NCBI GenBank assembly: GCA_016280345.1
Contig: JAEEGN010000002.1
Location: 1 to 9,002, forward strand
DNA from: Selenomonadaceae bacterium
Lineage (GTDB): Bacteria; Bacillota; Negativicutes; Selenomonadales; Selenomonadaceae
Length of the DNA stretch: 9,002 bases
Direction: 5' to 3'
Made by a program: the position numbers and the translations under genes. The notes beneath the pieces were generated by a model, which worked only from the letters and a program-made list of their open reading frames with translations, made no database searches and was not told where the DNA came from. The stretch's first letter is position 1, and the number at the start of each line of letters is the position of its first letter. Positions 1-6,820 of this stretch are shown here, one piece after another.

Positions 1-182
1 CGACGAGGCGGCGGCGCAGCCGCGCCGGCCTCCCCCGTCAGCCAGGCCCGCGCCTCGCCCTCCGTCATGAAACCCTTATAGACCGCGCCGGGAAAGCCGT
101 CTATCTGCGCCTTGCACGCGGCCCAGTCGGTGAAGAGGCCCGTCCGCCGCCCCCGACGCACCGCGTAGTATTTTTTCGCCAT
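1..182 (-). CDS. rnhA: Ribonuclease H1, N-terminal fragment (RNA:DNA-hybrid-binding/viroplasmin-like domain), cut by window edge
   Basis: Only the first 60 codons are visible; the gene continues beyond position 1. The ATG at 182-180 is preceded by GGAGG with a 7-nt spacer. The product starts MAKKYYAVRRGRRTGLFTDW and continues with an AACKAQIDGFPGAVYKGF stretch and EARAWL. This is the typical pattern of the small N-terminal hybrid-binding domain (YYAV..G...GIF..W..C..QV.GF.GA.YK.F.) found in RNase H1 proteins and caulimovirus viroplasmin. In RNase H1 the domain tethers the catalytic domain to RNA:DNA hybrids. An Ala/Pro-rich linker begins at about residue 52, as expected before a catalytic domain. 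The catalytic domain itself is outside the window, so the RNase H activity is inferred; a stand-alone viroplasmin-domain protein is the alternative. It lies just downstream of the SRP RNA terminator, so expression by read-through or from an overlooked promoter is possible. Confidence 0.82.
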   Translation of the reverse strand, partial: MAKKYYAVRRGRRTGLFTDWAACKAQIDGFPGAVYKGFMTEGEARAWLTGEAGAAAPPPR

Positions 183-203
183 CGCTTTTCCTCCGTCACC
201 AAC

Positions 204-228
204 AAAAAAAGCAGCCACCCGGCTGCTT
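204..228 (-). terminator. Intrinsic terminator after the SRP RNA
   Basis: On the minus strand AAGCAGCC and GGCTGCTT form a perfect 8-bp stem around a GGGT loop (209-228), followed by a run of seven T (210-204). It would end the tRNA-Ser/SRP RNA transcript about 20 nt before the ribosome binding site of the RNase H gene. Confidence 0.88.
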
Positions 229-246
229 CTATGGTATCCTTTTCAA

Positions 247-371
247 CGTCGGGCCGCAGCCCTCAGGCACCCTCGCGGCACATGGAACGGTTCACTTACC
301 GCTGCTTCCTTCCGGACCTGACGGGGTTCATGAGGCCCCATTGCGCGAGACCAAAGCACTGCGGTCCGACC
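247..371 (-). ncRNA. ffs: Small bacterial signal recognition particle RNA (4.5S-like)
   Basis: This is the RNA core of the signal recognition particle. It binds the Ffh M domain and directs membrane and secreted proteins to FtsY and SecYEG. The hallmark domain IV is present on the minus strand at 322-301 (GGTCCGGAAGGAAGC, GGAA tetraloop with the flanking asymmetric internal loop). The ends close a long hairpin: GTCGGACCGCAG (370-359) pairs with CTGCGGCCCGAC (259-248) over 12 positions with a single A.C mismatch. At about 125 nt it is the short form, without the Alu domain found in Bacillus scRNA. The exact mature ends are estimates. It follows tRNA-Ser by about 20 nt and is followed by an intrinsic terminator, so both RNAs are probably cut from one precursor. 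Confidence 0.93.
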
Positions 372-393
372 TGGAAAAGGAATGAAAACAAAA

Positions 394-485
394 TGGCGGA
401 GAGTGAGAGATTCGAACTCTCGGTACAGCGTTCACCGTACACACGATTTCCAGTCGTGCTCCTTCAACCACTCGGACAACTCTCC
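394..485 (-). tRNA. tRNA-Ser, anticodon GGA
   Basis: The minus strand folds as a class II tRNA of 92 nt with an encoded CCA end (396-394). The acceptor arms GGAGAGT and ACTCTCC pair. The anticodon stem CACGA/TCGTG encloses the loop CTGGAAA, giving anticodon GGA, which reads UCC and UCU. A long variable arm (GTACGGTGAACGCTGTACC region) is typical of tRNA-Ser, and the T arm is GAGAGTTCGAATCTCTC. It is the first gene after the promoter at 542-570 and lies directly upstream of the SRP RNA. Confidence 0.97.
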
Positions 486-541
486 AACTGCTTGATTCAG
501 AAAACGATATGGGATTGCGCGCCGTTTCATGACGCTATAAT

Positions 542-570
542 AGAATACCACACTTACCCCCGCCTGTCAA
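542..570 (-). promoter_or_regulatory. Promoter of the tRNA-Ser/SRP RNA unit
   Basis: On the minus strand there is a perfect -35 box TTGACA (570-565), a 17-bp spacer and a -10 box TATTCT (547-542). Transcription would start near 535, giving a leader of about 50 nt before tRNA-Ser. A second -10-like TATTAT lies 5 nt further but has a poor spacing. A strong promoter fits a stable-RNA gene. Confidence 0.82.
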
Positions 571-751
571 TCGTTTTCCTTTCCCGCTTATGCCGAATAG
601 CGCCCGGCGGGGTTGTAAACGGGAAGGGACGAGGCCCCGGAAGGTATGCCCGGCGGCAAAAGCATCGCCGGCAAGCGCCCCCGCCGCCGGCTCCCTGCGC
701 GCCGGGAGGCGGGGGAAAGGTTTCTTATACGCGTTTTTTCCGCCGCGGCCA
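571..751. other. Non-coding gap with two GC-rich hairpins downstream of livF
   Basis: No gene is supported between the livF stop and the tRNA promoter. Two inverted repeats are visible: 647-655 with 666-673 (about 8 bp, one bulged base, 10-nt loop), and 678-685 with 708-715 (perfect 8 bp, plus an inner 4-bp TCCC/GGGA stem). Neither is followed by a T-run on the minus strand, so they are weak candidates for intrinsic terminators. They may act as 3'-end stabilising structures of the liv mRNA or mark Rho-dependent ending. Confidence 0.45.
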
Positions 752-1465
752 TCAGCCGCCCAGATAGGCTTTCCGTATCTTCTCACTGGCCGCCAGCTCT
801 TTGGCGTCGCCGGAGAGGGTGATGCGGCCGGTTTCGAGGACGTAGGCGCGGTTGGCGATGGAGAGCGCCATGTTGGCGTTCTGCTCCACCAGCAGCACCG
901 TGGTCCCGGCCTGGTTGATGTCGACGATGATGTTGAAGATTTCCCGGATCAGGAGCGGCGCCAGGCCCATCGAAGGCTCGTCGAGGAGCAGGAGCTTCGG
1001 ACGGCTCATCAGGGCGCGGCCCATGGCCAGCATCTGCTGCTCGCCGCCGGAAAGCGTCCCCGCCGCCTGTTGCTTGCGCTCCAGGAGCCGCGGGAAGCGG
1101 TTGAAGACCATCTCGTAGTCCTGCTCGACGCCGTCTTTGTCGGTGCGGGTGTAGGCGCCGAGTTCCAGGTTCTCCATGACGGTCATGTTGGCGAAGATGC
1201 GCCGCCCCTCGGGGACCTGGGAGATGCCGCGGCGCACGATTTCCTGGGCCGGGACGCCGGCAATCGGCTCCCCCAGGAAGGAAATCGTCCCCTCCTTCGG
1301 CGTCAGCAGGCCGGAGATGGTGCGCAGCGTGGTGGATTTCCCGGCGCCGTTGGCCCCGATGAGGGTCACGATCTCGCCCTCGGCCACGGTCAGGCTGATG
1401 CCCTTGATGGCGTGGATGGCGCCATAGTACACGTTGATGTCGTTGACTTCCAGCATGGCGGCCAT
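752..1465 (-). CDS. livF: Branched-chain amino acid ABC transporter, ATPase LivF
   Basis: This is a cytoplasmic ATPase subunit that pairs with LivG to drive uptake through LivH/LivM. The protein is 237 aa, normal for LivF. Visible motifs are Walker A GANGAGKST (residues 37-45), Q-loop glutamine 83 in SQVPEGR, signature LSGGEQQ (138-144) and Walker B LLLLDEP (158-164) with catalytic Glu163. The switch segment reads LLVEQN, where LivF proteins usually carry Gln rather than His. The YVLETGRI segment near the C-terminus is also typical. The ATG directly follows the livG stop (TAAATG, no gap). A GGAGG inside the livG end, 10 nt upstream, serves as its ribosome binding site, so translation is probably coupled to livG. 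It is the last gene of the operon. Branched-chain amino acids are the expected substrates; related systems carry other amino acids or amides. Confidence 0.95.
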   Translation of the reverse strand: MAAMLEVNDINVYYGAIHAIKGISLTVAEGEIVTLIGANGAGKSTTLRTISGLLTPKEGTISFLGEPIAGVPAQEIVRRGISQVPEGRRIFANMTVMENLELGAYTRTDKDGVEQDYEMVFNRFPRLLERKQQAAGTLSGGEQQMLAMGRALMSRPKLLLLDEPSMGLAPLLIREIFNIIVDINQAGTTVLLVEQNANMALSIANRAYVLETGRITLSGDAKELAASEKIRKAYLGG

Positions 1466-2233
<768 letters not shown>

Positions 2234-2281
2234 GTCGTTTTGCCTCCTTCCCGTTTTCCTGCCGGAAGACGCCGGTGGTTC

Positions 2282-3238
2282 TCATTCCTCCCGGCCTCCC
2301 TTCAGGCCGCGCAGCCGTGAAAACGGCGCCAGCTTCGTGAGCTCGACGTAGCCGAAGAGCCCCTGGGGCCGGTAGAACATCAACAGGATCAAGGCCAGCG
2401 CGTAGATGATCATGCGGAACTCCGGCCAGTCCGCCAACGCCGCCGACAGGGCCGTGACCACGAAAGCGCCGGCGATGGAGCCGGTGAGGGAACCGAGGCC
2501 GCCCAGCACCACCATGATGAGGTAGTTGAAGGACTGCATGAAGGTAAAGGAGCCGGGGCTGATGATGTAGAAGCAATGGGCGAAGAGCGCCCCGGCGACG
2601 CCGGCGAAGGCGGCGCCGATGGTGAAGGCCAGGACCTTGTACTTCGTGGTATTGATGCCCATGGCAGCGGCGGCGATCTCGTTCTCGCGGATGGCGATGC
2701 AGGCGCGGCCGTGGCTGGAGTTCACGAAGTTCTTGATGGCGAAGAGCGTCAACAGCATGGTGGCGAACACCCAGGGGAAGGTGGTCAGGTGCGGGATGCC
2801 GGAGAAGCCGGCGGCGCCGCCCACGTACTGGATATTCATGATGACGATGCGGATGATCTCGCCGAGGCCCAGGGTGGCGATGGCCAGATAGTCACCGTTC
2901 AGCCGCAGCGTCGGCAGGCCGATGAGGAAGCCCAAGACCGCCGCCGCCAAGCCGCCGCCCACCATGCCGGCAATGAGCGGCAGATGGAAATTCGTGGTCA
3001 GGATGACGCCGACGTAAGCCCCGACCGCCATGAAGCCGGCGTGGCCGAGGGAGAACTGGCCGGTGTAGCCGTTGATGAGGTTCAGGCTGGCCGACAGGAT
3101 GACGTTGATGCCGATCAGGATGATGTTGAGTTTCCAGAAAGAGCCGATGAAGCCGCCCTCCATGGCGCCCCCGATGACGGCGAAGAGGACGACGCCAAAG
3201 ACCAGAAGCCGGAGGTCGTTTTTTTGAACGCTGTTCAT
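2282..3238 (-). CDS. livM: Branched-chain amino acid ABC transporter, permease LivM
   Basis: This is an integral membrane subunit forming the translocation pathway with LivH. The protein is 318 aa with repeated hydrophobic segments from about residue 10 onward. The family phrase LNLINGYTGQFSLGHAGFMAVGAY lies at about residues 52-75, and the cytoplasmic coupling loop GRACIAIRENEIAAAAMGIN is in the second half, followed by VLGGLGSLTGSIAGA. These match LivM of the BPD_transp_2 family. The ATG lies 9 nt after the livH stop, and the ribosome binding site GAGGTGA overlaps that stop codon, which suggests coupled translation. Confidence in the family is high; the substrate is inferred from operon context. 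Confidence 0.95.
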   Translation of the reverse strand: MNSVQKNDLRLLVFGVVLFAVIGGAMEGGFIGSFWKLNIILIGINVILSASLNLINGYTGQFSLGHAGFMAVGAYVGVILTTNFHLPLIAGMVGGGLAAAVLGFLIGLPTLRLNGDYLAIATLGLGEIIRIVIMNIQYVGGAAGFSGIPHLTTFPWVFATMLLTLFAIKNFVNSSHGRACIAIRENEIAAAAMGINTTKYKVLAFTIGAAFAGVAGALFAHCFYIISPGSFTFMQSFNYLIMVVLGGLGSLTGSIAGAFVVTALSAALADWPEFRMIIYALALILLMFYRPQGLFGYVELTKLAPFSRLRGLKGGREE

Positions 3239-3247
3239 GCCGTCACC

Positions 3248-4135
3248 TCACACTTTCTCCTGGGTGTTCGTGCCGAAGATGCCCGCCGGACGGAACAAGA
3301 GCACCAGGATCAATATGGCGAAGGCGGCCGCGTCGCGGAAGGTCGAGGACAAAAAGCCCGAGACCAGCGACTCGACGACGCCGAGAATCAGCCCGCCGGC
3401 CATGGCGCCGGGAATGACGCCGATGCCGCCCAATACGGCGGCGACGAAAGCCTTGAGGCCGGGCATGATGCCCATCAGCGGGTCGATGGAGTTGTAGTAC
3501 ACGCCCACCAGGACGCCGCCGGCCGCCGCCAGCGCCGAGCCGATGCCGAAGGTGATGGAGATGACGCGGTCGGCGTCGATGCCCATGAGCTGGGCGGTCT
3601 CCGTATCGAAGGACACGGCCCGCATGGCCTTGCCGATCTTCGTCTTCTGCACGATGTAGGTCAGGATCACCATCAGTATCAGCGTGATGGCGAAAATCAG
3701 GAGCTGCTGCCCGTTGACCACGAAGCCGCCCACCGTGATGCCGGTGCTGCTGAACACGTCGGGGAACGTGCGCGGCGTCGGCGTCACGAAATACATGGTG
3801 GCGTATTCGAGGAAGAAGGAGACGCCGATGGCCGTGATGAGCACCGAGATGCGCGGCGCGTGCCGCAGCGGCTTGTAGGCCAGCCGCTCCACCACCATGC
3901 CCAGCAGCCCCGTCACCGCCATGGAGACGATAAGCGCCGGGAAGATGCCCCATCCGAGGACGGTGATGGCAAAGAAGCCGACGTAGGCGCCGACCATATA
4001 GATATCACCGTGGGCGAAATTGATGAGCTTGATGATACCGTAAACCATAGTGTAGCCGAGGGCAATCAGCGCATAGATGCTGCCCAGCGATACGCCGTTG
4101 ATGAGCTGCTGCACCAAGAGGCTCCCAAAATCCAT
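3248..4135 (-). CDS. livH: Branched-chain amino acid ABC transporter, permease LivH
   Basis: This is an integral membrane subunit that partners LivM. The protein is 295 aa and almost wholly hydrophobic. It opens with the LivH signature region: LLVQQLINGVSLGSIYALIA, then LGYTMVYGIIKLINFAHGD (about residues 6-44). It also contains the coupling loop GKAMRAVSFDTETAQLMGID and the C-terminal VLGGIGVIPGAMAGGLILG and LLFRPAGIFG segments. The ATG at 4135 has GGAG 9 nt upstream. It is separated from livJ by 146 nt holding two hairpins, unlike the tight spacing of the following genes, so it probably receives only part of the livJ transcription. Confidence 0.95.
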   Translation of the reverse strand: MDFGSLLVQQLINGVSLGSIYALIALGYTMVYGIIKLINFAHGDIYMVGAYVGFFAITVLGWGIFPALIVSMAVTGLLGMVVERLAYKPLRHAPRISVLITAIGVSFFLEYATMYFVTPTPRTFPDVFSSTGITVGGFVVNGQQLLIFAITLILMVILTYIVQKTKIGKAMRAVSFDTETAQLMGIDADRVISITFGIGSALAAAGGVLVGVYYNSIDPLMGIMPGLKAFVAAVLGGIGVIPGAMAGGLILGVVESLVSGFLSSTFRDAAAFAILILVLLFRPAGIFGTNTQEKV

Positions 4136-4203
4136 CGAGAATCACTCCATCCAGTTCCTAAGGAACAAAGGGCCAAAAGCCCCGCCCTCCGTTCCGGCAA
4201 ACA

Positions 4204-4229
4204 AAGAGGCCGCATGGCTGCGGCCTCTT
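4204..4229 (-). terminator. Intercistronic hairpin/partial terminator between livJ and livH
   Basis: AAGAGGCCGCA and TGCGGCCTCTT form a perfect 11-bp stem with a 4-nt loop. On the minus strand it is followed by a weak U-rich tail (TTTGTTTG). The tail is poorer than a full terminator, which fits partial termination or 3'-end protection of livJ mRNA. Such elements commonly raise binding protein levels above permease levels in ABC operons; that role is inferred here. Confidence 0.75.
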
Positions 4230-4235
4230 CGCTGA

Positions 4236-4260
4236 CGCCCGCGATTCGCTTTTGCGGGCG
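4236..4260 (-). other. Second hairpin between livJ and livH
   Basis: CGCCCGC (4236-4242) and GCGGGCG (4254-4260) form a perfect 7-bp stem with an 11-nt loop, 6 nt from the stronger hairpin at 4204-4229 and 21 nt after the livJ stop. There is no T-run after it. It may block 3' exonucleases or slow RNA polymerase ahead of the next hairpin. Confidence 0.5.
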
Positions 4261-4281
4261 GGATTCTATTCCGGCGAATTG

Positions 4282-5463
4282 TCAAGGAACGATCTTCGCG
4301 GCAACCAGCCGGTCGCCGTCCTTGTTCTGAAGGATGACCGCCTGCTTGATCGGGTTGTGGTTCTTGTCCATCGTGATCGTGCCGGTGCCGGCCTTCAGAT
4401 CCTTCGTCTCGGCGATGGCCTTGGCAATCTTCTCGGAGTCGTCGCTGCCGGCGCGCTTGATGGCGTCGATCAGCACCTTGCCGGCGTCATAGCCCAGGGC
4501 CGCGAAGACGTTCGGCGCGTGGTTGTACTTCTTCTTGAAAGCCTCAAGGAACGGCTTCACGCTCTCGTCCTTGTCGGAGTAATGGGTGCAGAAATAGGTA
4601 TCGTTCAGCGCGGCCTTGCCGGCGATGTCAGCGACCTTCGGGTCATCCCAGCCGTCGGTGCCGAGGATCGGCTTCGTGATGCCCATCTCGCGGGCCTGCT
4701 TGACGATCTTGCCGACCTCTTCGTAGTAGGCCGGGACGAACAGCACGTCGGCGTTCGCCGTCTTGATCTTCGTCAGCGTCGCCTTGAAATCCTGGTCCTT
4801 CTGGAGGAACGCCTCCTCCATCAGCACCTTGCCGCCCGCCGCCTCGAACTTCTCCTTGAAGACGGCGCCGAGGCTCTTGGAGTAATCGGAGCTGGAATCC
4901 ACATAGATGACGGCCGTCTTGGCCTTCAGGTTATCGGCGGCGAACTTCGCCATGACGTCGCCCTGCTGCGGATCGATGAAGCAGCTGCGGAAGACGTAGG
5001 GCTGCACCTTGCCGTTGTCCACCGTGACCTTGGCGCTGGTGGCGCAGGGCGCCAGGATGGGCACCTTGTGCTCGGTGGCGATCTGCGTCTCGGCAATGAC
5101 CGGGGCCGTAGTCGCCGGACCGACCAGGACCTTCACCTTGTCGTCGGCGATGAGCTTCGTCGCCGCCGTAACGGCCTCAGAGTTCTCGGACTTCGTGTCC
5201 GCCTTGATGAGCTTGATCTTTTTGCCGTTTACGCCGCCCGCCGCGTTGATCTCGTCGATGGCCAGCGCCAGGCCCTCATAGGTGGCCGTGCCGTAGTTGG
5301 CGACGTTGCCGGTGAGCTCGAAGTTCGCGCCCACGGGAATCTCGTTTGAGGCGGCCTTCTTCTCGCCGCCGCCCCCGCCGCCGCAGCCGGCGAGCACGCC
5401 GCCCAGCATCAGGGCACCCAATACCATTCCGGCCGTACGCCGGAGTTTCTTCCCGAAAATCAT
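4282..5463 (-). CDS. livJ: Branched-chain amino acid ABC transporter, substrate-binding lipoprotein
   Basis: This is the extracytoplasmic binding protein that delivers substrate to LivHM. The protein is 393 aa, type I periplasmic-binding fold (Peripla_BP_6-like). The N-terminus is a lipoprotein signal: positive MIFGKKLRR, a hydrophobic core, then lipobox LAGC with Cys27 as the lipidation site, followed by a poly-Gly linker. Family phrases follow: IPVGANFELTGNVANYGTA, then GLALAIDEINAAGGVNGKKI and LVGPATTAP. Later come VIYVDSSSDYSKSLGAVFKE and ANVLFVPAYYEE-like ADVLFVPAYYEE, and near the end AALGYDAGKVLIDAIKRAG. The ATG at 5463 is chosen because GGGGAGGGGG lies 6 nt upstream. An in-frame TTG at 5481 lies next to that ribosome binding site and is unlikely. 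It is the first gene of the operon, behind a strong promoter. Specificity for Leu/Ile/Val is the usual inference and cannot be read from sequence alone; livK is an equivalent name. Confidence 0.94.
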   Translation of the reverse strand: MIFGKKLRRTAGMVLGALMLGGVLAGCGGGGGGEKKAASNEIPVGANFELTGNVANYGTATYEGLALAIDEINAAGGVNGKKIKLIKADTKSENSEAVTAATKLIADDKVKVLVGPATTAPVIAETQIATEHKVPILAPCATSAKVTVDNGKVQPYVFRSCFIDPQQGDVMAKFAADNLKAKTAVIYVDSSSDYSKSLGAVFKEKFEAAGGKVLMEEAFLQKDQDFKATLTKIKTANADVLFVPAYYEEVGKIVKQAREMGITKPILGTDGWDDPKVADIAGKAALNDTYFCTHYSDKDESVKPFLEAFKKKYNHAPNVFAALGYDAGKVLIDAIKRAGSDDSEKIAKAIAETKDLKAGTGTITMDKNHNPIKQAVILQNKDGDRLVAAKIVP

Positions 5464-5533
5464 CAGAATCCCCCTCCCCAAAAATCGCGGCCAGCCGGTC
5501 CGATACGGCCCGACCCGCCAAATGATGTACTAT

Positions 5534-5562
5534 ATTATAATTTACCGGGCCCCAATAGTCAA
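5534..5562 (-). promoter_or_regulatory. Promoter of the liv operon
   Basis: The minus strand carries -35 TTGACT (5562-5557), a 17-bp spacer and a perfect -10 TATAAT (5539-5534). The predicted start near 5527 gives a leader of about 65 nt before the livJ ATG. I see no clear operator palindrome or leucine-codon leader peptide in that leader. Confidence 0.88.
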
Positions 5563-5757
5563 TACGTTTTTTCCGATATGCCACGGACAATCCCGTCATC
5601 TGTCCTCCTCACAAGGACACCTGCGGGAATTTGTTTCCCCTGCGGCCGGAATAAAAGACGACGGCCCCATCCGGCAGCCGCCGTCTTTTTGCTGTTCAAG
5701 GGAACGACATATATTTATACCGCAGCCGGACGCGAGGAGGCTGGCGATTGTTCGCAT
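5563..5757. other. Gap between the liv promoter and the oxidoreductase terminator
   Basis: The stretch from the livJ start to the oxidoreductase stop exceeds 300 bases. Apart from the liv promoter and two terminator-like hairpins I see no convincing gene in it. It has an AT-rich TATAAA on the minus strand (5719-5714) without a good -35 box. It also has a GGAGG followed by ATG (5599), in a frame that crosses the liv promoter and enters livJ out of frame. A set of short repeats, GGACA at 5585, TGTCCT at 5601 and AGGACA at 5614, could fold in two alternative ways. Confidence 0.5.
5653..5689 (-). terminator. Terminator-like hairpin upstream of the liv promoter
   Basis: A 13-bp stem (5653-5665 with 5677-5689) encloses an 11-nt loop. 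On the minus strand the one imperfect position is a G.U pair and a TTTTATT tail follows. On the plus strand that position is an A.C mismatch and the arm ends in TTTTT. It could therefore work in either direction, better on the minus strand. It lies about 70 nt after the oxidoreductase terminator and so may be a back-up that shields the liv promoter from read-through. Confidence 0.65.
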
Positions 5758-5758
5758 C

Positions 5759-5800
5759 AAAAAAAAGAGCACGAAGATCAGGAAATCCGATCTTCGTGCT
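5759..5800 (-). terminator. Intrinsic terminator of the oxidoreductase gene, overlapping its coding end
   Basis: On the minus strand AGCACGAAGATC (5800-5789) pairs with GATCTTCGTGCT (5779-5768) over 12 bp with a 9-nt loop. A run of eight T (5766-5759) follows one base after the stem. The oxidoreductase stop codon TGA (5780-5778) lies at the edge of the 3' arm, so the last codons of the gene are part of the terminator. Confidence 0.92.
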
Positions 5801-6815
5801 TCGTCTTATTATGGCACCTCATAATCAAAAATCGTGTGAGGAACTGCGTCTTTTTTGCGTCCCTTGAAAGGCGGACCACTTCTTCCACGCAGGAACGCAT
5901 CGTCTCCTCGTAGGAATCGCCTCTGAGAAAGGCGTTCGCCAAAAACCGCACCGACAACAGCGCGCAATCGATACCCGCTCCGGTGATGTTGTGGATCAGG
6001 CCCGCCGCATCGCCGATGAAGAAGGTGCGCGTCCCGGTCCGCAGCAGCACGTCGTTTCCTATCGGCAAGGGGGCGCCGCGAAAGCGGCTCGGGACCGGGA
6101 TTCCCATGCCCCGGCAAAAATCAGTCGCCCCCTCGCGTACGATACGAATGGAATCGACTCCCGCCTCGGCACAGACGCCGCAGCCCACCACCGCTTTCTC
6201 GCCCTGCGGGATGTACCAGCTATACCCGATCGCGTCGGCAAGATAGTCCAGGACAACCTCCCCGCCGAAAAGCGGAATCTCGCTCTCAACGGCGATTGCG
6301 ACCCGTGGCGCCCGCCCCGTTGTCAGACGGCGCGTCGCCGACATGGCCCCGTCCGCGCCAACGAGACGATCAAACCGCACGGAAAAGCGCCCGCCCTTCC
6401 GCAAGTCGTCGCCGACGGCGACGCCCTTCGCCTCGTCGATTTCCCGCACGGCTACGCGGTCCATGAGCCGTCCGTCCGTTTCCCGATAGCGGCGGAGGGC
6501 ATAATCATCCAATCGCTTCCTCGGCAACGCCCACAAATTCCCTTGCGAACCAAGCTCGCACCCGCTGAATCGTTGGCAAATACGGTCTATCCGGGACGAG
6601 CAAAGGATGGCAAACGAGTTCGGACCATACACCGCCTCGAACTGTCTGATTCCCTCGCCGGACACCAGACCGCCGCAGAGCTTATCCTTTTCCTTTGCGT
6701 CCAAAAGCTCCAGCAACAGGACGTCGTCCCCGGCCTTTCGCAGAAGGAAGCCGAGGGATGCCCCCGCAAGTCCGGCGCCGACGATCAGCGTTTTGCACCG
6801 ATACTGTCCGTCCAT
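5778..6815 (-). CDS. FAD-dependent oxidoreductase, geranylgeranyl reductase family
   Basis: This is a predicted flavoprotein of 345 aa related to geranylgeranyl/digeranylgeranyl reductases, which hydrogenate isoprenoid double bonds. The actual substrate is unknown. Seen from the N-terminus: dinucleotide-binding GAGLAG (13-18) with a following Glu for the ribose; CGGLVSGEGI (47-56), the family's conserved Cys-Gly-Gly element; LVGADGAMSATRR (152-164), the DG motif; YSWYIPQGEKAVVGCGV in the substrate domain; and FFIGDAAGLIHNITGAGID (265-283), the second FAD motif. The protein has 11 cysteines, including a CGVC pair, which is rather many. The ATG at 6815 has GGGGAG about 11 nt upstream. An in-frame GTG at 6824 is the alternative start; it overlaps the stop of a small upstream ORF, but GGAG lies only 2 nt before it. 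It appears to be a single-gene unit with its own terminator, and no isoprenoid genes are nearby. No archaeal-type lipid role should be assumed. Confidence 0.85.
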   Translation of the reverse strand: MDGQYRCKTLIVGAGLAGASLGFLLRKAGDDVLLLELLDAKEKDKLCGGLVSGEGIRQFEAVYGPNSFAILCSSRIDRICQRFSGCELGSQGNLWALPRKRLDDYALRRYRETDGRLMDRVAVREIDEAKGVAVGDDLRKGGRFSVRFDRLVGADGAMSATRRLTTGRAPRVAIAVESEIPLFGGEVVLDYLADAIGYSWYIPQGEKAVVGCGVCAEAGVDSIRIVREGATDFCRGMGIPVPSRFRGAPLPIGNDVLLRTGTRTFFIGDAAGLIHNITGAGIDCALLSVRFLANAFLRGDSYEETMRSCVEEVVRLSRDAKKTQFLTRFLIMRCHNKTKHEDRIS

Positions 6816-6820
6816 GATTT

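Noticed and set aside
535..786. Minus-strand 83-codon frame overlapping the end of livF
   Set aside because: It overlaps the 3' end of livF in another frame, crosses the GC-rich hairpins and ends in the tRNA promoter region. The translation shows no recognisable family.
2576..4330. Very long plus-strand open frame (584 codons) opposite livH and livM, with similar long ones opposite livF/livG, livJ and serS
   Set aside because: These are mirror frames of GC-rich genes whose true strand is certain from strong family motifs. The predicted products are low-complexity, rich in Asp, Gly, His and Arg, and have no ribosome binding sites that fit.
5464..5481. TTG start for livJ at 5481
   Set aside because: The codon lies immediately before the GGGGAGGGGG that serves the ATG at 5463; the resulting N-terminus would translate the ribosome binding site.
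5276..5599. Minus-strand frame starting at an ATG with a good GGAGG at 5599
   Set aside because: It runs across the liv promoter and then into livJ in a different frame. The promoter and the livJ lipoprotein signal leave no room for it to be a real gene; the start context is probably chance, though it is mentioned in the gap finding.
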